DNA of 64,000 bases from positions 1,426,001 through 1,490,000 of the forward strand of contig NZ_JAPDHZ010000003.1 of NCBI RefSeq assembly GCF_029525555.1. Reading direction: 5' to 3'. The DNA comes from Cohnella ginsengisoli (GTDB taxonomy: Bacteria > Bacillota > Bacilli > Paenibacillales > Paenibacillaceae). Position 1 is the first letter of the stretch. Every line of letters begins with the position of its first letter. Made by a program: the position numbers and the translations under genes. Shown piece after piece: positions 1 through 10,743 of the stretch. The notes beneath the pieces are model-generated. The model did no database searches. It was not told the DNA's origin and saw only the letters and a list, made by a program, of their open reading frames with translations.

Positions 1-855
1 GCCGTCATCGTCGGCAAAGAGGGGCAAGTGCTGCACCTCGACCGCGAACTGCACGCAACCGTGCTGATGGACGAGGGTGGCATCGCGACGACGCAGTCCC
101 CCGTCGTCGCGGCCTACGACTGCGCGGACATCGAGCTGTACGGACTGACCGTCCAAGGAAACGAAAACAACGTCACGCAGGCGGAGGGCTGCCGCAGCGC
201 GGGCATCTACCTGTACGGCGTCGCCCTTGCGCGGATCGAGCGCTGCGCCGTGCGCGCCTACAAGGGAGACGGCATCAGCTACCAGCACTGCGCGGACATC
301 GCCGTCGAGGAGTGCGAAGCCGTCGGCAACGCCGGAAAGGGCGTTCACCCCGGCAGCGGCACGTCACGCACGCGGATCGTGAACAGCCGCTTCGACGGCA
401 ATGGCCTGGACGGCATCTTCCTCTGCTGGCGCGTGCAGGACAGCGTCGTGGAAGGCTGCACGGCGGTCGGCAACGGGATGAGCGGCCTTTCCATCGGTCA
501 CAAGGATGTTCGCAACGTCATCCGTTTCAACCGTTTTTCGGACAACCGTTACTACGGCATCTTCTTCCGCAACGAAAAAGAACCGATGTCGGCCAGCTAC
601 AACCGGGTCGAAGGGAATACGCTGGAAGACAACGGCTCGGATGAAATGGGCTACATCGGCATCCGAATGCGTGGATACACGCACGACGTCGAGCTCGTAT
701 CGAACCGGATCTCCTTCGCCAAAGCGCCGCCGGAGCGGACGATCGGCATCTGCCTGGAACCGCATACGTCGAGCATCACGCTCGGGGACAACAAGTTCGC
801 GGGCTGCGCGCTGCGGACGCACGACCACTGGGAGCCCGGCGGGCGGCATGAATAA
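1..855 (+). CDS. right-handed parallel beta-helix protein (3' part)
   Basis: The reading frame is open from the first base of the window, so the gene starts upstream and only its last ~284 codons are seen. The visible part is made of short repeated strands with recurring G-N and N-x-F/I-x-x-N patterns (for example NGLDGIFL, NGMSGLSI, NRYYGIFF), the coil pattern of NosD/pectate-lyase-like right-handed beta-helix proteins. Such proteins usually bind or cleave acidic polysaccharides. No signal peptide can be judged because the N-terminus is missing, and no catalytic residues can be assigned. It is convergent with the histidine kinase and shares a terminator with it. Its closeness to a glycan-use locus suggests a polysaccharide lyase or hydrolase, but this is inference. 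Confidence 0.75.
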   Translation, partial: AVIVGKEGQVLHLDRELHATVLMDEGGIATTQSPVVAAYDCADIELYGLTVQGNENNVTQAEGCRSAGIYLYGVALARIERCAVRAYKGDGISYQHCADIAVEECEAVGNAGKGVHPGSGTSRTRIVNSRFDGNGLDGIFLCWRVQDSVVEGCTAVGNGMSGLSIGHKDVRNVIRFNRFSDNRYYGIFFRNEKEPMSASYNRVEGNTLEDNGSDEMGYIGIRMRGYTHDVELVSNRISFAKAPPERTIGICLEPHTSSITLGDNKFAGCALRTHDHWEPGGRHE

Positions 856-860
856 ATAAA

Positions 861-895
861 AGCCGTTCCGGCGCCGCTGCTGGAACGGCTTTCTT
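861..895. terminator. bidirectional Rho-independent terminator
   Basis: A 9-bp perfect stem (AGCCGTTCC at 861-869 pairs with 882-890) closes a 12-nt loop. T-rich tracts follow on both strands, so it can end both the beta-helix gene and the convergent histidine kinase transcript. Confidence 0.8.
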
Positions 896-951
896 GCGGT
901 CGTGCACGATCCCGTCTTGCTTAAGATTCTTTTTTTCAGCTTCGCCTATCC

Positions 952-2759
952 TCAGATCGCATCCCGCTGCGCGGGCTCAGTGTCCAGGATCGGATGCGAG
1001 ATCCCGATGACCGTCCCGCCCTCGTCCCTGTTCTCGATCTGCAGTCCGTACCGTTCGCCGAAATAGAGCGCCAGCCGTTCATGGACATTGCGCAAGCCGA
1101 CCCCTTTGCGCTGATGGGGGACGTTGCGCTCGGCGGTCAGCAGCCCGGCGCGGAGCGCCTCCGGAATGCCCGGACCGTTATCCACGATCTCGAACAGGAG
1201 CCGGTAGGGCTCGAGGCTGCCCCGAATCAGAATCTTGACCGCCTCTCCGTCTCCGGCATGCCGGGTACCGTGCTTGATCGCGTTCTCCACGAGCGGCTGA
1301 AGCATCAGGCGCATGCAGGGCAGCTGCAGGATGTCTTCGTCGATCATGTAGACGACCCGGATCGAAGTATCCTGGCGCGCGGACTGGATGGCGACGTAAG
1401 CCTTGACGTGCTCGATCTCGCGTTCGACCGTCGTCAGTTCCCGTCCGTCGTTCAAGCTCAGCCGCAGCAGGTTGCCGAGCGACCGGACCATCTCGCTGAT
1501 ATCGGACGCTTGCCTGCTTTCGGCTTTCCAGCGAATCGCCTCGAGCGTGTTGTACAAAAAGTGCGGATTGATCTGATGCGTGAGCACCTGAAACTCCAGT
1601 TCTTTTTTTGTCTTTCGCCTCTTTCTCCGCGCTGCTGACCAGTTCATCGATTTTCCGCACCATATTGTCGAAGCCCATATAGAGCCAGCCGATCTCGTCC
1701 GAACGCTTAAGCTGCGGCCAGTTGTGCACCGTCTCCCCGTGCTCTACTTTGCGCATCGCTTTGACGAGCTTCTGGATCGGATTGGTGAACCTATAAGTGA
1801 AAAAGGCGACGGTAAAGACCGAAATCGCGAGATAAAACAGCAGAAAGAGAAAGCTGATGCGCTCGATGCCCGATACCGGCCTCGTGAGCACCGATACGGG
1901 AATGAGGCTGAGCACCTTCCAATCGTTATGGGTCAGCGTCGCGTACGTCGCCATATACTGCACGCCTTCGATCGTGAGCCGGCTCGCGGCCTCCGTAGAC
2001 TGCTTGAGGAAATCATCCAGCTCGGGCGAATCGAATCGGGTCCCGATCCGTTCCGCTTCCTGGTGATAGACGATCGTATTGTTTTCGTTCAGCAGCACGA
2101 CCTGCTGGCGATCTACCATTTTGACCGGCGCCAGATACTCGCTCAGCGTGCTTGCCTTGATGTCGGCGATGACGAAGCCCAGCGGCTTGGACTGGTTCAG
2201 TCCGTACAATTGCTTGATTTTCGACAGGAACGGCTCCTTATAGAGGATCGGATTGTCCTGCGGCAGGAACAGCTGCCAGTAAGGAGACTTCATCTCCTTG
2301 GCCAGACGGAACCAGGCCTGGCTCTCGATATCTTCGTCCTGGTAGATCGTGTGCGTAAAGGTCGGATAACGCGACGGCTCGATCGGGAAGATCCGGATCG
2401 TGTACGCATGCGTGTTTCTGTTCAGCAAGCTGGTATACTGTACGAGCCTGGACGTGATCTCCAGCTCCTCCAGCTCCCCCCGACGGCCTTATGCTGAGCA
2501 GCTCCTGCATATCCTGAGAATACATGATCTCGCTCTGGGCGTTGTCTACCAGGTCGAGATAATTGTCCAGCACCTTCGCGTTCTTGACCATCATCTCCAT
2601 GGACACGAACGAGCTTACGTCTTGAATCGCCTTGATGGACTTGGAATAGGCAAAGTAGCCGATGAACAAAAAGGGAAGCACGACGATCAGGAAAAACAAA
2701 AGAATCACTTGGCGGCGGATCGAGAATCGGCCCAACTGGGTTCGAACCGTTCTAATCAT
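952..2759 (-). CDS. YesM-type sensor histidine kinase (frame broken twice)
   Basis: Membrane sensor kinase of the two-component pair with the response regulator just upstream; their ends overlap by 8 bp, which implies translational coupling. After removing one base at each of two runs the product is 601 residues: transmembrane helix ~16-36, an extracellular Cache-like sensor, second helix ~300-322 (ISFLFLLFYLAISVF), HAMP ~325-375, then a His_kinase domain with the phospho-acceptor motif QINPHFLYN (His ~399) and an HATPase domain with N-box LVENAIKHG and G-boxes DNGPGIP and GVGLRN. The breaks are at a C run at 2476-2481 (6 where 5 restores the frame) and a T run at ~1603-1609 (7 where 6 does). 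It probably senses an extracellular saccharide and controls the hydrolase and importer genes upstream. The ligand is unknown. Confidence 0.88.
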
Positions 2760-4381
2760 GCCGGCCGCTCCGGCTGTTGCGGTACTCCTGCGGCGTGCAG
2801 CCGTACGCGCGTTTGAACAGCTTGGCGAAGTGGACGGGATCCTGGTAACCGACCATGTAGCTGATCTGGTAAACCTTGTACCTGAGATCGCCGAGCCGGT
2901 CCGCCGCGTTTTTCAGGCGTACGTCGGTCAGATACTCCAGGAAGTTCATGTCGGTTTCTTTTTTTGAACAGCTTGCTGAGCCATACCGGCGTCACGTGCA
3001 CCCGGTCGGCGACCATTTGCAGCGTCAGGTTTTCCTGATATCGCTCATGGATGATGCGCTGTGCCTCGTCTACGATCTGGCTGCGCGATCCGGACTGCGC
3101 CTTGATGCTCTCCGCCGCCTTCAGCAGCTGTTCCGTCGCCTGCTCCCTGAGCGACTCCAGCGTGTCGAAGCGTTCGAGATGCTCCCAGAGCGCGATCGGA
3201 TGCTTTTCCCAGGACGTTTCCTTCCAGCCCGCCGTCTTCTGCGCGGCCCGAAATACGTCAAGCAGCCACTCGAACGTGCGCTGCTGCAGGTCTTTCGGAT
3301 GCTTGACCTCCCAGGACTTGGCCAGCCTTGGGAACCCGGCCATCGTCTCCCGGATCTCCCTGTCGGTACCGTACTTCAAGATCTCCACGGTTTCCTTTGG
3401 ATTGGCCAGCTGGTACTCGTGACGGTCGCCGAAGTCGTCCTCGGACGCCTCCTCTGCCTCGCTTCCTTGGAGCCTTCGGCTGACAAGCGACTCCATCGCG
3501 CTGCCGTACAGATGGGACAGCTGCTGAAGCCCGCCTTTCCCGTTGGCCTCGCCCATGTCCAGCCGGATATCCAGCGTGCGCCCGATCCGCTCGCGCGCTT
3601 CCTCTAGCAGGTCCGCGCGGGGCTCCCCGATGTCCGCTTCGGACTGCTCGAGGATCGCGATCCAGTCGTCCTGCTCGGACCTGAATAGCGCGTGACGGCC
3701 GGGATGCCGCTCGGCGATCGTCTGCGCGAGGAGACCTCCGACGTCCGCGAGCAGCGCGTCCTTGTCGAGTACGGGCATTTTAAGTGTAAGCGCCTTCAAG
3801 CTGTCGACGCCAAATACAGCGAGCCGGAGCCGCGCGTCGAGCAGCCAAGCGAGATCCAGCTGCCCCAGCTTGTGCTCGGTCCGCGACGCAGGATCCTCCC
3901 GGTAGGCGCGACTGATCAGCTGGCGCAGAAGCTCTTCCCTGATCTTGGGGACGGCCGACTCGTATCCTTGCCGGATGAGGCTGCGGCGCAGCTCGCTTTC
4001 ACTCTTCTCGCGCTGTCGCTGGAGCGCCACCGTAACCGCCTTGAACAAATCGTTCTTGTCCAGCGGCTTGAGCAGGTAATCCGATACGCCGAGCTTGAAG
4101 GCTTCCTTGGCATAATGAAAATCGTCGAAGCCGCTGACGACGATCATGTCGCCTCCGTACTTTTCCTGCGCGAGCGTCTCGATCAGCTTCAAGCCGGACA
4201 TGCGGGGCATGCGGATATCCGTGACGATCAGGTCCGGCCGCCGCGCGAGCGCCAGCTCCAGCGCCGTATCGCCGTCGTCGGCATCCAGCACCTCGTCGAC
4301 GCCCCACGCCGACCAGGGGATCTGTTTAACAAGACCGTTGCGAATTTCCCTTTCATCGTCGACTATCAAGATCCGGACCAT
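2752..4381 (-). CDS. YesN-type response regulator, receiver plus AraC HTH (frame broken once)
   Basis: Transcription regulator, 542 residues once one base is removed from a T run at ~2959-2965 (7 where 6 restores the frame). The receiver domain (1-120) has the acidic pair in VDDE, phospho-acceptor Asp55 in LIVTDIRMP and the conserved Lys in LLKPLD. A ~300-residue linker typical of YesN follows, and two AraC-type helix-turn-helix motifs fill the last ~100 residues; the break falls between them, after KLFKK. The start was set at the ATG at 4379-4381 because GAGGAGG lies just upstream; the longer open frame to 4450 has no ribosome site. The position at the end of the hydrolase cluster fits control of that cluster by phosphorylation from the partner kinase. 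Confidence 0.88.
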
Positions 4382-4593
4382 CTCGCCGCCTCCTCGAATT
4401 TTCACTGTCCTATTGCGCGTAGATAACGGGAATGAGGCTTTGATCTCCATTTTGCGCAGGGTCTCCCGGCGCCGCTATGAGCCATTCTAGACGAATGCAG
4501 GGCGTTTTTATCTCTGTTGCAACGCTAGGATGCCGGTTCGTCTCCTGGCTCAATATTTCTCCTTCGATGCCATCCATTCCTTCCCAAAAGAGT

Positions 4594-4656
4594 GAAAAAC
4601 GCCGATTCCGATGAAATCCGCAAGAGACGATGCGGACGCCTTCGGTATCGGCGTTT
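4594..4656 (-). terminator. Rho-independent terminator of the hydrolase operon
   Basis: Read on the minus strand, a 10-bp outer stem (4647-4656 with 4598-4607) encloses a second paired stretch and is followed by a T tract. It separates the hydrolase genes from the response regulator, so the two-component genes probably have their own promoter in 4382-4590; no convincing -35/-10 pair was found there. Confidence 0.75.
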
Positions 4657-4688
4657 GCAAAGGCAGAGCAGCTTTGGCAGCTGCCTTT

Positions 4689-5171
4689 CTAGATAAATAG
4701 AGGCGGTACGTTTTCGGTCAGCTCCAGCACGCCTACGATATCCTCGTCGGAATTGCGGACCGGGAAGTAGACCGTCTGTCCGCCCCCCCGGTCCCGGCGC
4801 GTCGGCCGCCCGGAGAACGCGCGCAAAATCTCCGGCCAGAGCGGCATGATATCGGCGCCCTCGGACGGCAGCGAGCCGCCCGCGACCATGACCTCGCCGA
4901 GCGCCGGGTTTTCCGGCCGCCGGATCCACAGCGCCGCGTAGGGACGCCGGAGCGGATCGATCCGCTCCGTCAGCAGGAGTACGCGCTTCAAGGCGTTGAA
5001 GTGGTCTTCAACGAAGTCGACTTCATCGCCTAGCGCGAATTGGCTGTCCGTGCCGGCGACTTTCAGCGGATATTCGCGCCGCTCGGGCGGCATGACGTCT
5101 TCGAGAAAGTCGCCCGGCAGAAACAACGCGCCCAGCCTTGCGATTTCCATCAAGCTATACGTTTTCGGCAT
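4689..5171 (-). CDS. conserved-looking protein of unknown function, 160 aa
   Basis: Not recognised. It is a soluble 160-residue protein without signal peptide or membrane helix. The C-terminal ~35 residues (YFPVRNSDEDIVGVLEL) look like the strand-turn-strand end of a PAS or GAF sensor fold, and the N-terminal part is mixed alpha/beta, but no binding residues can be named. The start has AAGGAGG 12 bases upstream. It sits 16 bp after the DUF4091 gene and is the last gene before the terminator, so it is co-transcribed with the glycan hydrolases. A small-molecule-binding or accessory role is possible; nothing in the sequence proves it. Confidence 0.7.
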   Translation of the reverse strand: MPKTYSLMEIARLGALFLPGDFLEDVMPPERREYPLKVAGTDSQFALGDEVDFVEDHFNALKRVLLLTERIDPLRRPYAALWIRRPENPALGEVMVAGGSLPSEGADIMPLWPEILRAFSGRPTRRDRGGGQTVYFPVRNSDEDIVGVLELTENVPPLFI

Positions 5172-5187
5172 CGCGGTCTTTGCCTCC

Positions 5188-6973
5188 TTATCCCAGGATT
5201 CCCCACAGGCTTCGTTTCAGGTCGTTCAGCGTTTCCGACGGCCGGCCCTCGTGCAGCGACGCTATCGGCGCTTCGCTGAACATCGCGTTCTCCCACTCGT
5301 ACGGCGGCTTGTCGAGGAAGTCCGGCTTGCCCGGCCACCAGGCTCCCGGCGCAAGGCCGAATGCCTCGGCGATCGCCTCGCCCATCCGCGCCCTGCCGGA
5401 ATCCGGCTGCGCGCGCACCCACTGTTCCATGCAGTCCGCGACCTGCATCGTGTTGCGCAGCACCTTGAGCCGGATGGACGGGATCGGCTCCTGCAGGCCG
5501 AACAGCCGGTCCCCGGGGTAGAATACCGCGGTGCTGCCTTCCGAATCGGGCGTCACGTGCCAGTCGTCTCCCCACAACGTGTTTTCCCAGTACACGAACC
5601 CGTCTACGCCCCTTGCCACGGCGGCCAGCGGCGAGATCGCGGTGGCGAGCAGAGGCTGCGAGATGCGCTCCGCCGAGCCGTACGTCCACACCTCGCAGCC
5701 GGCGTCGCGCAGCACGTCCAGGCTTTCCGGGAACCACGAGAACATCTGATGGTTGACGACCCACAGCTTGATGAGGTCCGCGTACTTCCCGAAGTGCAGC
5801 CCGTAGCTCCAGCTGGCATCGGTACGGAAGACGAACTTCGCGCCGCTCTCTTTCTCCAGCACGTCCTTCGCCAGATCGTAATAAATGTCGTTAACCTTCT
5901 CGTCCCAGACGAAGCGCGTCTCGTCTCCGTCGTAAGGGAACAGCTTATACCGCTTCTTGTGGTTCAGGAAAAGCTCGAACTTCGTCCGCAGCCAACCGCG
6001 CTCGGTGAAGTGACGGTGGAATTCCTCCATGATCCCGGCGAATTCCGTGCGATAGCCCTTCGTCCCGAACTTGACGTAATCGGCCGGCCAGTGGAAGTTG
6101 AACGGCAAATACATGTAGGGAATCGGGATCGCGCCGCGCTTCGTGCCTTCGAATGCCGAACCGTCCAGATAGGGGCCGAAGTGCTCGTCGAATGTCGACC
6201 AATCCTTGACGTGCATCTCCTTGCCCCGGCCCTCGACCTCCGGTATAAAGGCCGCGGGAATGCGCCCCGAGTGCTCGTAAGGCAGATAATGCAGCAGGCA
6301 GCGGTGCTCGTGAGCCATTCTGAAGTAGGCCTGCTCCGTCCTGAAATACGTGCCGTCCTCGTAGCGGTCCGGATTACGCCTCAGGCTGTCGATCCGGCGC
6401 GACAGGTTGTCGGCGTAGCTGTTCAGGTCGGCGATCACCAGCGATTCGTCCGGCACGGCCGTCTGAAGCGCGCGCAGCCGAATCTCGTGCGTATCGGTCC
6501 CGCTCCCCCGTCGTCACGCGGACCGCGCCGCGGTAATCTCCCGCATGGACGCCGGCAGGGACGAACAAGTCCACCCACACGGCAACATAAGCTTGGCCCT
6601 CTACATCGTTCGCGGCCGAGATCGCGGCCAAGGTGCGGGGTCCCGCGTCTCCGCCGTCCAGCGGCACCAAGGCGTCGGGATAATACCGCCCTTGCACGCG
6701 ATGATACCACTGCGCGTAAAAGACGAATTCGCCGGCGCCGATCTCGCCCTGCTCGCCCCGCAGGGGATCGGCCTCGAAGCGGATCGCGGACGGACCCGCG
6801 TCATCGAGCCTGACGATCAACTGAAAAGATACGTACGCGTTGCGCGGAGAAACCGGATTCGACGAAACCTCGGCCAGCTCGGCCAACGACCGGATGCGGG
6901 CCTGCTCCTCGAGCACCTCCCCGGTCTGCGGACAGACGCGGACCATATCGTGAATTAGATAGCTGCTGCTCAT
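5188..6973 (-). CDS. DUF4091 family glycoside-hydrolase-like protein (frame broken once)
   Basis: A 594-residue cytoplasmic protein after removing one base at a C run at 6506-6511. The N-terminal ~180 residues form a beta-sandwich-like region; the rest resembles the DUF4091 region, a TIM-barrel-like domain found in putative glycosyl hydrolases, with aromatic and acidic motifs such as FRTDASWSYG and VDGFVYWENTLWGDDW. No signal peptide is present. It overlaps the mannosidase stop by 4 bp (ATGA) and has AGGAGG upstream, so it is translated with it. The enzymatic activity of DUF4091 proteins is not established to my knowledge; a glycosidase acting on an imported oligosaccharide is the natural guess from context. 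Confidence 0.78.
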
Positions 6974-9531
6974 GCCCTAACCTCCTGTCGCTGCGTTTGT
7001 TTGGCGTTGAGCGCCGAGACGGCGATGTCCGAAGCGGGGACGCGGGTCCCCTTGCGATTCGTCGCCAGTACCGTCCTGCGCTCGCCGGGCAGCAGGTTGA
7101 AGTAGTTGTCCGAGAACATCGTATGATCGATCGGACATTCAAGCTTGACGAACCGGGCGAACGTATCGGTCTCGATCGTGACGCGCACGCCTTCGGGTCC
7201 TTCTTCCTTGGTCACCTGCAGCCGGCAGGGACTGAACCGCAGATCCTTGTGCTCGGCGAAAAAGAAATGGTTGTCGTAGACGTCTTCCCTCGCGCTGCGC
7301 GCGAACATGAACCGGGACCGCTTGTCGATGACGCCGAGGCGCCACTCGATCTCGGCCGGCGCGTATTCGACGATCTTAACGGACGCGTTAGCCGCGACGC
7401 GAACCTCGAACGACTGCTCGTAGATCGATTGGCCGAAGCAGCTGCGCACGCCGACCGCGATCGTATCGTCGTATGCCTCGTTGCTGTCGTTGGTCATCCA
7501 GACGGAGATCCGTCCTTCGTCCTCCTTGAACGACAGCAGCAGCGGATGATAGAAGCGGCGGGCATAGTAGTAGGAGGCCTTCGGGAACAAGTAATAATCG
7601 ATCAGGCTCCAGCTGATGCCCGGCCAGCAGTCGTTGAGCTGCCAGATCAGGGAGCCGCCGTTCTCGGGCTTGCGCCTGCGGAAATGCTCGACGCCGAACT
7701 TAAGCCCCTCCGCCTGGCACAGCATCGAAAAGTCGACGTACTCGTCCAGATCGCGCGGCAGCCCCGAGTAGCCCGCCATCGTGATGGTCGCCTTTTCCGG
7801 CTCGTAATCCTTGTTGCGGTAATCGACCTCGAAGCTGCCGTAGTAGAGCTCTCCCTCCGGGATGTTGCGCCGCAGCGTCTCCTTCACCGTGCTGCCGTGA
7901 ATGCCGAACTCGCTGCTGAACTTGGAGGTATCCTCCGCGAATCGCCGGTAGGAGATGCCGTACGGCGAGACGTCCATCTTGGAGGCTTCGCCGTAATGCC
8001 GCGGATAGACGTCCCCTGCCCATACGGCCCAGTTGTGCGTATCGCCTTCGTCGAAGCTGTTCGGATCGTTGCCGCCCCAAGGCGAGCTGGGCCAATACAG
8101 CCGAGTGGGGTCGAGCTTCTCCAGAAGCTCGGGCATCAGCTCGTGGAAAATCTTCGCGCCATAGAAGCGGGTGTCGCTGCGGTAGTGCATTTTTTCGCTG
8201 TGGATCGCCTGGCTCTCGTTGTTGCCCGCCCAGATCGCGATGCACGGATGTCTGCGCAGCGCCTTGACGTTCGCCGCGATCTCCGCCCGTACGCTGGCCA
8301 TGAACGCCTCGTCGTAATCGGGAACCTCGCTGCAGGAGAACATGAAGTCCTGCCATACGAGCAGTCCTTGGCGGGAGCATGCCCGATAGAACGCGGCCTT
8401 TTCATAGACGCCGCCGCCCCAGACGCGCAGCATGTTCATGTTCGCTTCGCGCGAGAGCGTCACGAGATCCTCGTACCGCTCGTCCGGGATCGCGCCGATG
8501 AAGTTGTGGGCGGGAATCCAGTTCGCGCCTTTGGCGTAGACCGGCCTGCCGTTCAGCACGAAATGGAAGCGGGGGCTGCCGTTCTCCGAACGAAGTTGGA
8601 CCTCGATCGTGCGGATGCCGACCTCCTCGGACAGCGTATCGACGAGCTCGCCGTCCGCCATCAGATTCACGGTCAGGTCGTACAAGAAGGGCTCGCCGTG
8701 ATCGAACGTCCACCAGAGCGAAGGCTGCTCCACCGCGAACCGGACGCCGATCTTGCCGTCCGTCACGTCCGTCTCGCACCGGACTTCGCCGTCGCGTCCG
8801 CGCAGGATCGTCTCGGCCGTCAGCCTCGCGTCGGCGCCGCGGTGCCGGACTTCGGCCTCGACCTCGACCTCCGCGCGGTCCGGACCGATCGACAGCGTCT
8901 TGAAGTTCAAGTGCGCGAGCCGCGCCGCATGGATCACCTTCAGGCGGGCTTCTTTCCAAATGCCGGCGGTCACGATGCGCGGGCTCCAGTCCCACGAGAA
9001 ATTGCATGCGCACTTGCGCAGCCAGATCCGTTCGTAATTGACCTTGGACCAGAAGCGGGATACGTCCTGCAGGGCCGCGTATTCGACGACCGGATCGAAG
9101 CGGACGACGAGCACGTTGCCCCGTTCCTTCAGCTTGCCGGACAGCTCGGCCGAGACGGGCACGAACATATTGTCGGACACGGCGACCGACTCGCCGTTCA
9201 CGAACACCTCCGCGAGCGTGTCCAAGCCGTCGAGCTCCAGCAGCAGCCCGGCGTTCTCCGCGGCGTCCGGACGGTCGAATAGCGTGCGGTATACCCACGT
9301 TTTCCGCTCGATCCACAGGCAAGCCTGGTCGTTGGTCGAGTAGTACGGGTCCTCGATGCGCCCGTGCGCCAGCAGCGTCGAATGCACGTCCCCCGGCACC
9401 GCGGCCGCCAGCCATTCCGCATCGTCGAAGCTCGTGCCGTGCACGGCTTCCGGAATGCTCTCCCTGCCGTCGAAACCTTGTATTTTCCAATCGCGGTCCA
9501 GCTCTACAGCGTTCGTCTTGATCGGTATCAT
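6970..9531 (-). CDS. GH2 family beta-mannosidase
   Basis: An intact 853-residue enzyme, the usual length for GH2 beta-mannosidases, which release mannose from the non-reducing end of beta-mannosides. Domains in order are the N-terminal sugar-binding sandwich (~1-190), an Ig-like domain (~195-300), the TIM barrel (~300-650) and C-terminal sandwiches. The acid/base Glu439 lies in WAGNNES and the nucleophile Glu541 in SSEFGIHG. RVWGGGVYE and LVWQDFMFSC are typical of this branch. There is no signal peptide, so it acts in the cytoplasm on imported oligosaccharides. Start ATG 9529-9531 has a GGAAGGA-type ribosome site. Substrate preference among beta-linked sugars cannot be settled from sequence alone. 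Confidence 0.88.
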   Translation of the reverse strand: MIPIKTNAVELDRDWKIQGFDGRESIPEAVHGTSFDDAEWLAAAVPGDVHSTLLAHGRIEDPYYSTNDQACLWIERKTWVYRTLFDRPDAAENAGLLLELDGLDTLAEVFVNGESVAVSDNMFVPVSAELSGKLKERGNVLVVRFDPVVEYAALQDVSRFWSKVNYERIWLRKCACNFSWDWSPRIVTAGIWKEARLKVIHAARLAHLNFKTLSIGPDRAEVEVEAEVRHRGADARLTAETILRGRDGEVRCETDVTDGKIGVRFAVEQPSLWWTFDHGEPFLYDLTVNLMADGELVDTLSEEVGIRTIEVQLRSENGSPRFHFVLNGRPVYAKGANWIPAHNFIGAIPDERYEDLVTLSREANMNMLRVWGGGVYEKAAFYRACSRQGLLVWQDFMFSCSEVPDYDEAFMASVRAEIAANVKALRRHPCIAIWAGNNESQAIHSEKMHYRSDTRFYGAKIFHELMPELLEKLDPTRLYWPSSPWGGNDPNSFDEGDTHNWAVWAGDVYPRHYGEASKMDVSPYGISYRRFAEDTSKFSSEFGIHGSTVKETLRRNIPEGELYYGSFEVDYRNKDYEPEKATITMAGYSGLPRDLDEYVDFSMLCQAEGLKFGVEHFRRRKPENGGSLIWQLNDCWPGISWSLIDYYLFPKASYYYARRFYHPLLLSFKEDEGRISVWMTNDSNEAYDDTIAVGVRSCFGQSIYEQSFEVRVAANASVKIVEYAPAEIEWRLGVIDKRSRFMFARSAREDVYDNHFFFAEHKDLRFSPCRLQVTKEEGPEGVRVTIETDTFARFVKLECPIDHTMFSDNYFNLLPGERRTVLATNRKGTRVPASDIAVSALNAKQTQRQEVRA

Positions 9532-9634
9532 CGTCCATTCCTTCCCGGCCTTCGCCTCGAACCGCCTTGTGTTTTGCAGCTATCTATCATGTTAGAGAGG
9601 ACGCCGTTCTTTATAAACGAGACATTGCTGGCTT

Positions 9635-10709
9635 TTACTGAGAAGCTTTTGTCCGTTGGGAGCGTATCCATTCGCTGACGGCCAGCAGCCCTAGCCCTTG
9701 CGTGAAAGCGGTGACCTGGAGCGGAATCGTGCGGTAGCCTTCCAGATCGGTCTGGACCGCGGTCCCTGACGATCCGCCCAGGACATTCCCTTCAGCGTCG
9801 ACGTTCGCGAGGACGGCCGCCATCGCCCGATCCGCCGCCGGCTTGAATTTCTCGTCCACAAGACGAAGACGGATGCCTTTCAAGATGCCGTAGGCGACGC
9901 CTGCCGTGACCGAGGTCTCCAGATAGCTGTCCGGCCGATCCAGCACGGTGCGCCACATGCCCGATTCATCCTGCAGGCGCGCAAGCGCTTCCAGCTGCTC
10001 GTTCAACATCCCGACGGCCAGCCTCTTCTCCTGCGTGTCTTCCGGTTCGTACTGCAAAATGTCGACCGCGCTGGCCGTGACCCAGGCGTTGCCTCTGCCC
10101 CAGAGAAATCCGAGGGGCTTGGACGCGACATCGTCCCATCCATGAAAATACAGCTTGCTCGACTCGTCTTTTAATTTGGTCATGTGGAGGACAAGCTGCT
10201 TCACCGCTTCGCGCACGTAGCTTTTGTCGCCAAGCGCAGCGCCGCGTCTGGCCAGATAGATGACGCTTACGAACAAGGTGTCCGCCCAGATCTCCGCGGC
10301 AGCGCCCCCGGCGCTCATAAAGTGCGGGATCGCGCCGCTTGGCGTTCTTTTTTTGTTCCCGCATGAGGTATCGGTCGTATCGGTCGCAGATGCGCTCGTA
10401 TTCGGGGTCGTTCATGCGTTCGCGAAGCGACAGTACCGCATGCAGCGGCATCGTCGAATTGACGCAAACGTTGTTCATCCCGCTGTCGATCTTGGCGTCG
10501 ATCCACTGCCGCATCTCTTCATGCCAGCCGGCATGAGGGACGATGCCGTGCGCCTCCGCGATGCCGTAGAAGGCCACCCCGATGCTCCAGTCCCAACGCG
10601 CCCAGCGCCATTCGAGGTCGTCGTGCTCGTCCTGGCCGTATTTTTGGCTCAGCGCCAACGTTTGTCGTACCATTCGGTTCAGATGTTCGACCGCCGTTGA
10701 AGTTTCCAA
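9635..10709 (-). CDS. GH88/GH105 unsaturated uronyl (rhamnogalacturonyl) hydrolase (frame broken once)
   Basis: Removes the 4,5-unsaturated uronic acid left by polysaccharide lyases, as YteR/YesR do for rhamnogalacturonan. Corrected length is 357 residues, normal for GH105. Family motifs are WRWARWDWSIGVAFYGI near the N-terminus, EIWADTLF in the middle and FLWGRGNAWVTAS, where the catalytic Asp and tryptophan-rich pocket lie. The frame is restored by taking one base from the 7-T run at ~10349-10355, giving EQKRTPSGAIPHF across the junction. The start is uncertain: a TTG at 10707-10709 follows GGAAGGGGAG by a good distance, and an in-frame ATG lies 30 bases further on. No signal peptide. It follows the GH78 gene by 34 bp. 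Confidence 0.82.
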
Positions 10710-10743
10710 GTCATGCTCCCCTTCCCGCGACTCGCGACAGCTT

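Noticed and set aside
952..2759. Histidine kinase as a degraded pseudogene
   Set aside because: Both breaks are single-base run changes and all catalytic motifs are intact, as in the other split genes of the window.
4382..4450. Upstream ATG at 4450 as start of the response regulator
   Set aside because: Receiver domains begin at the MVRILIVDDE position, which has a near-perfect ribosome site; the extension has none.
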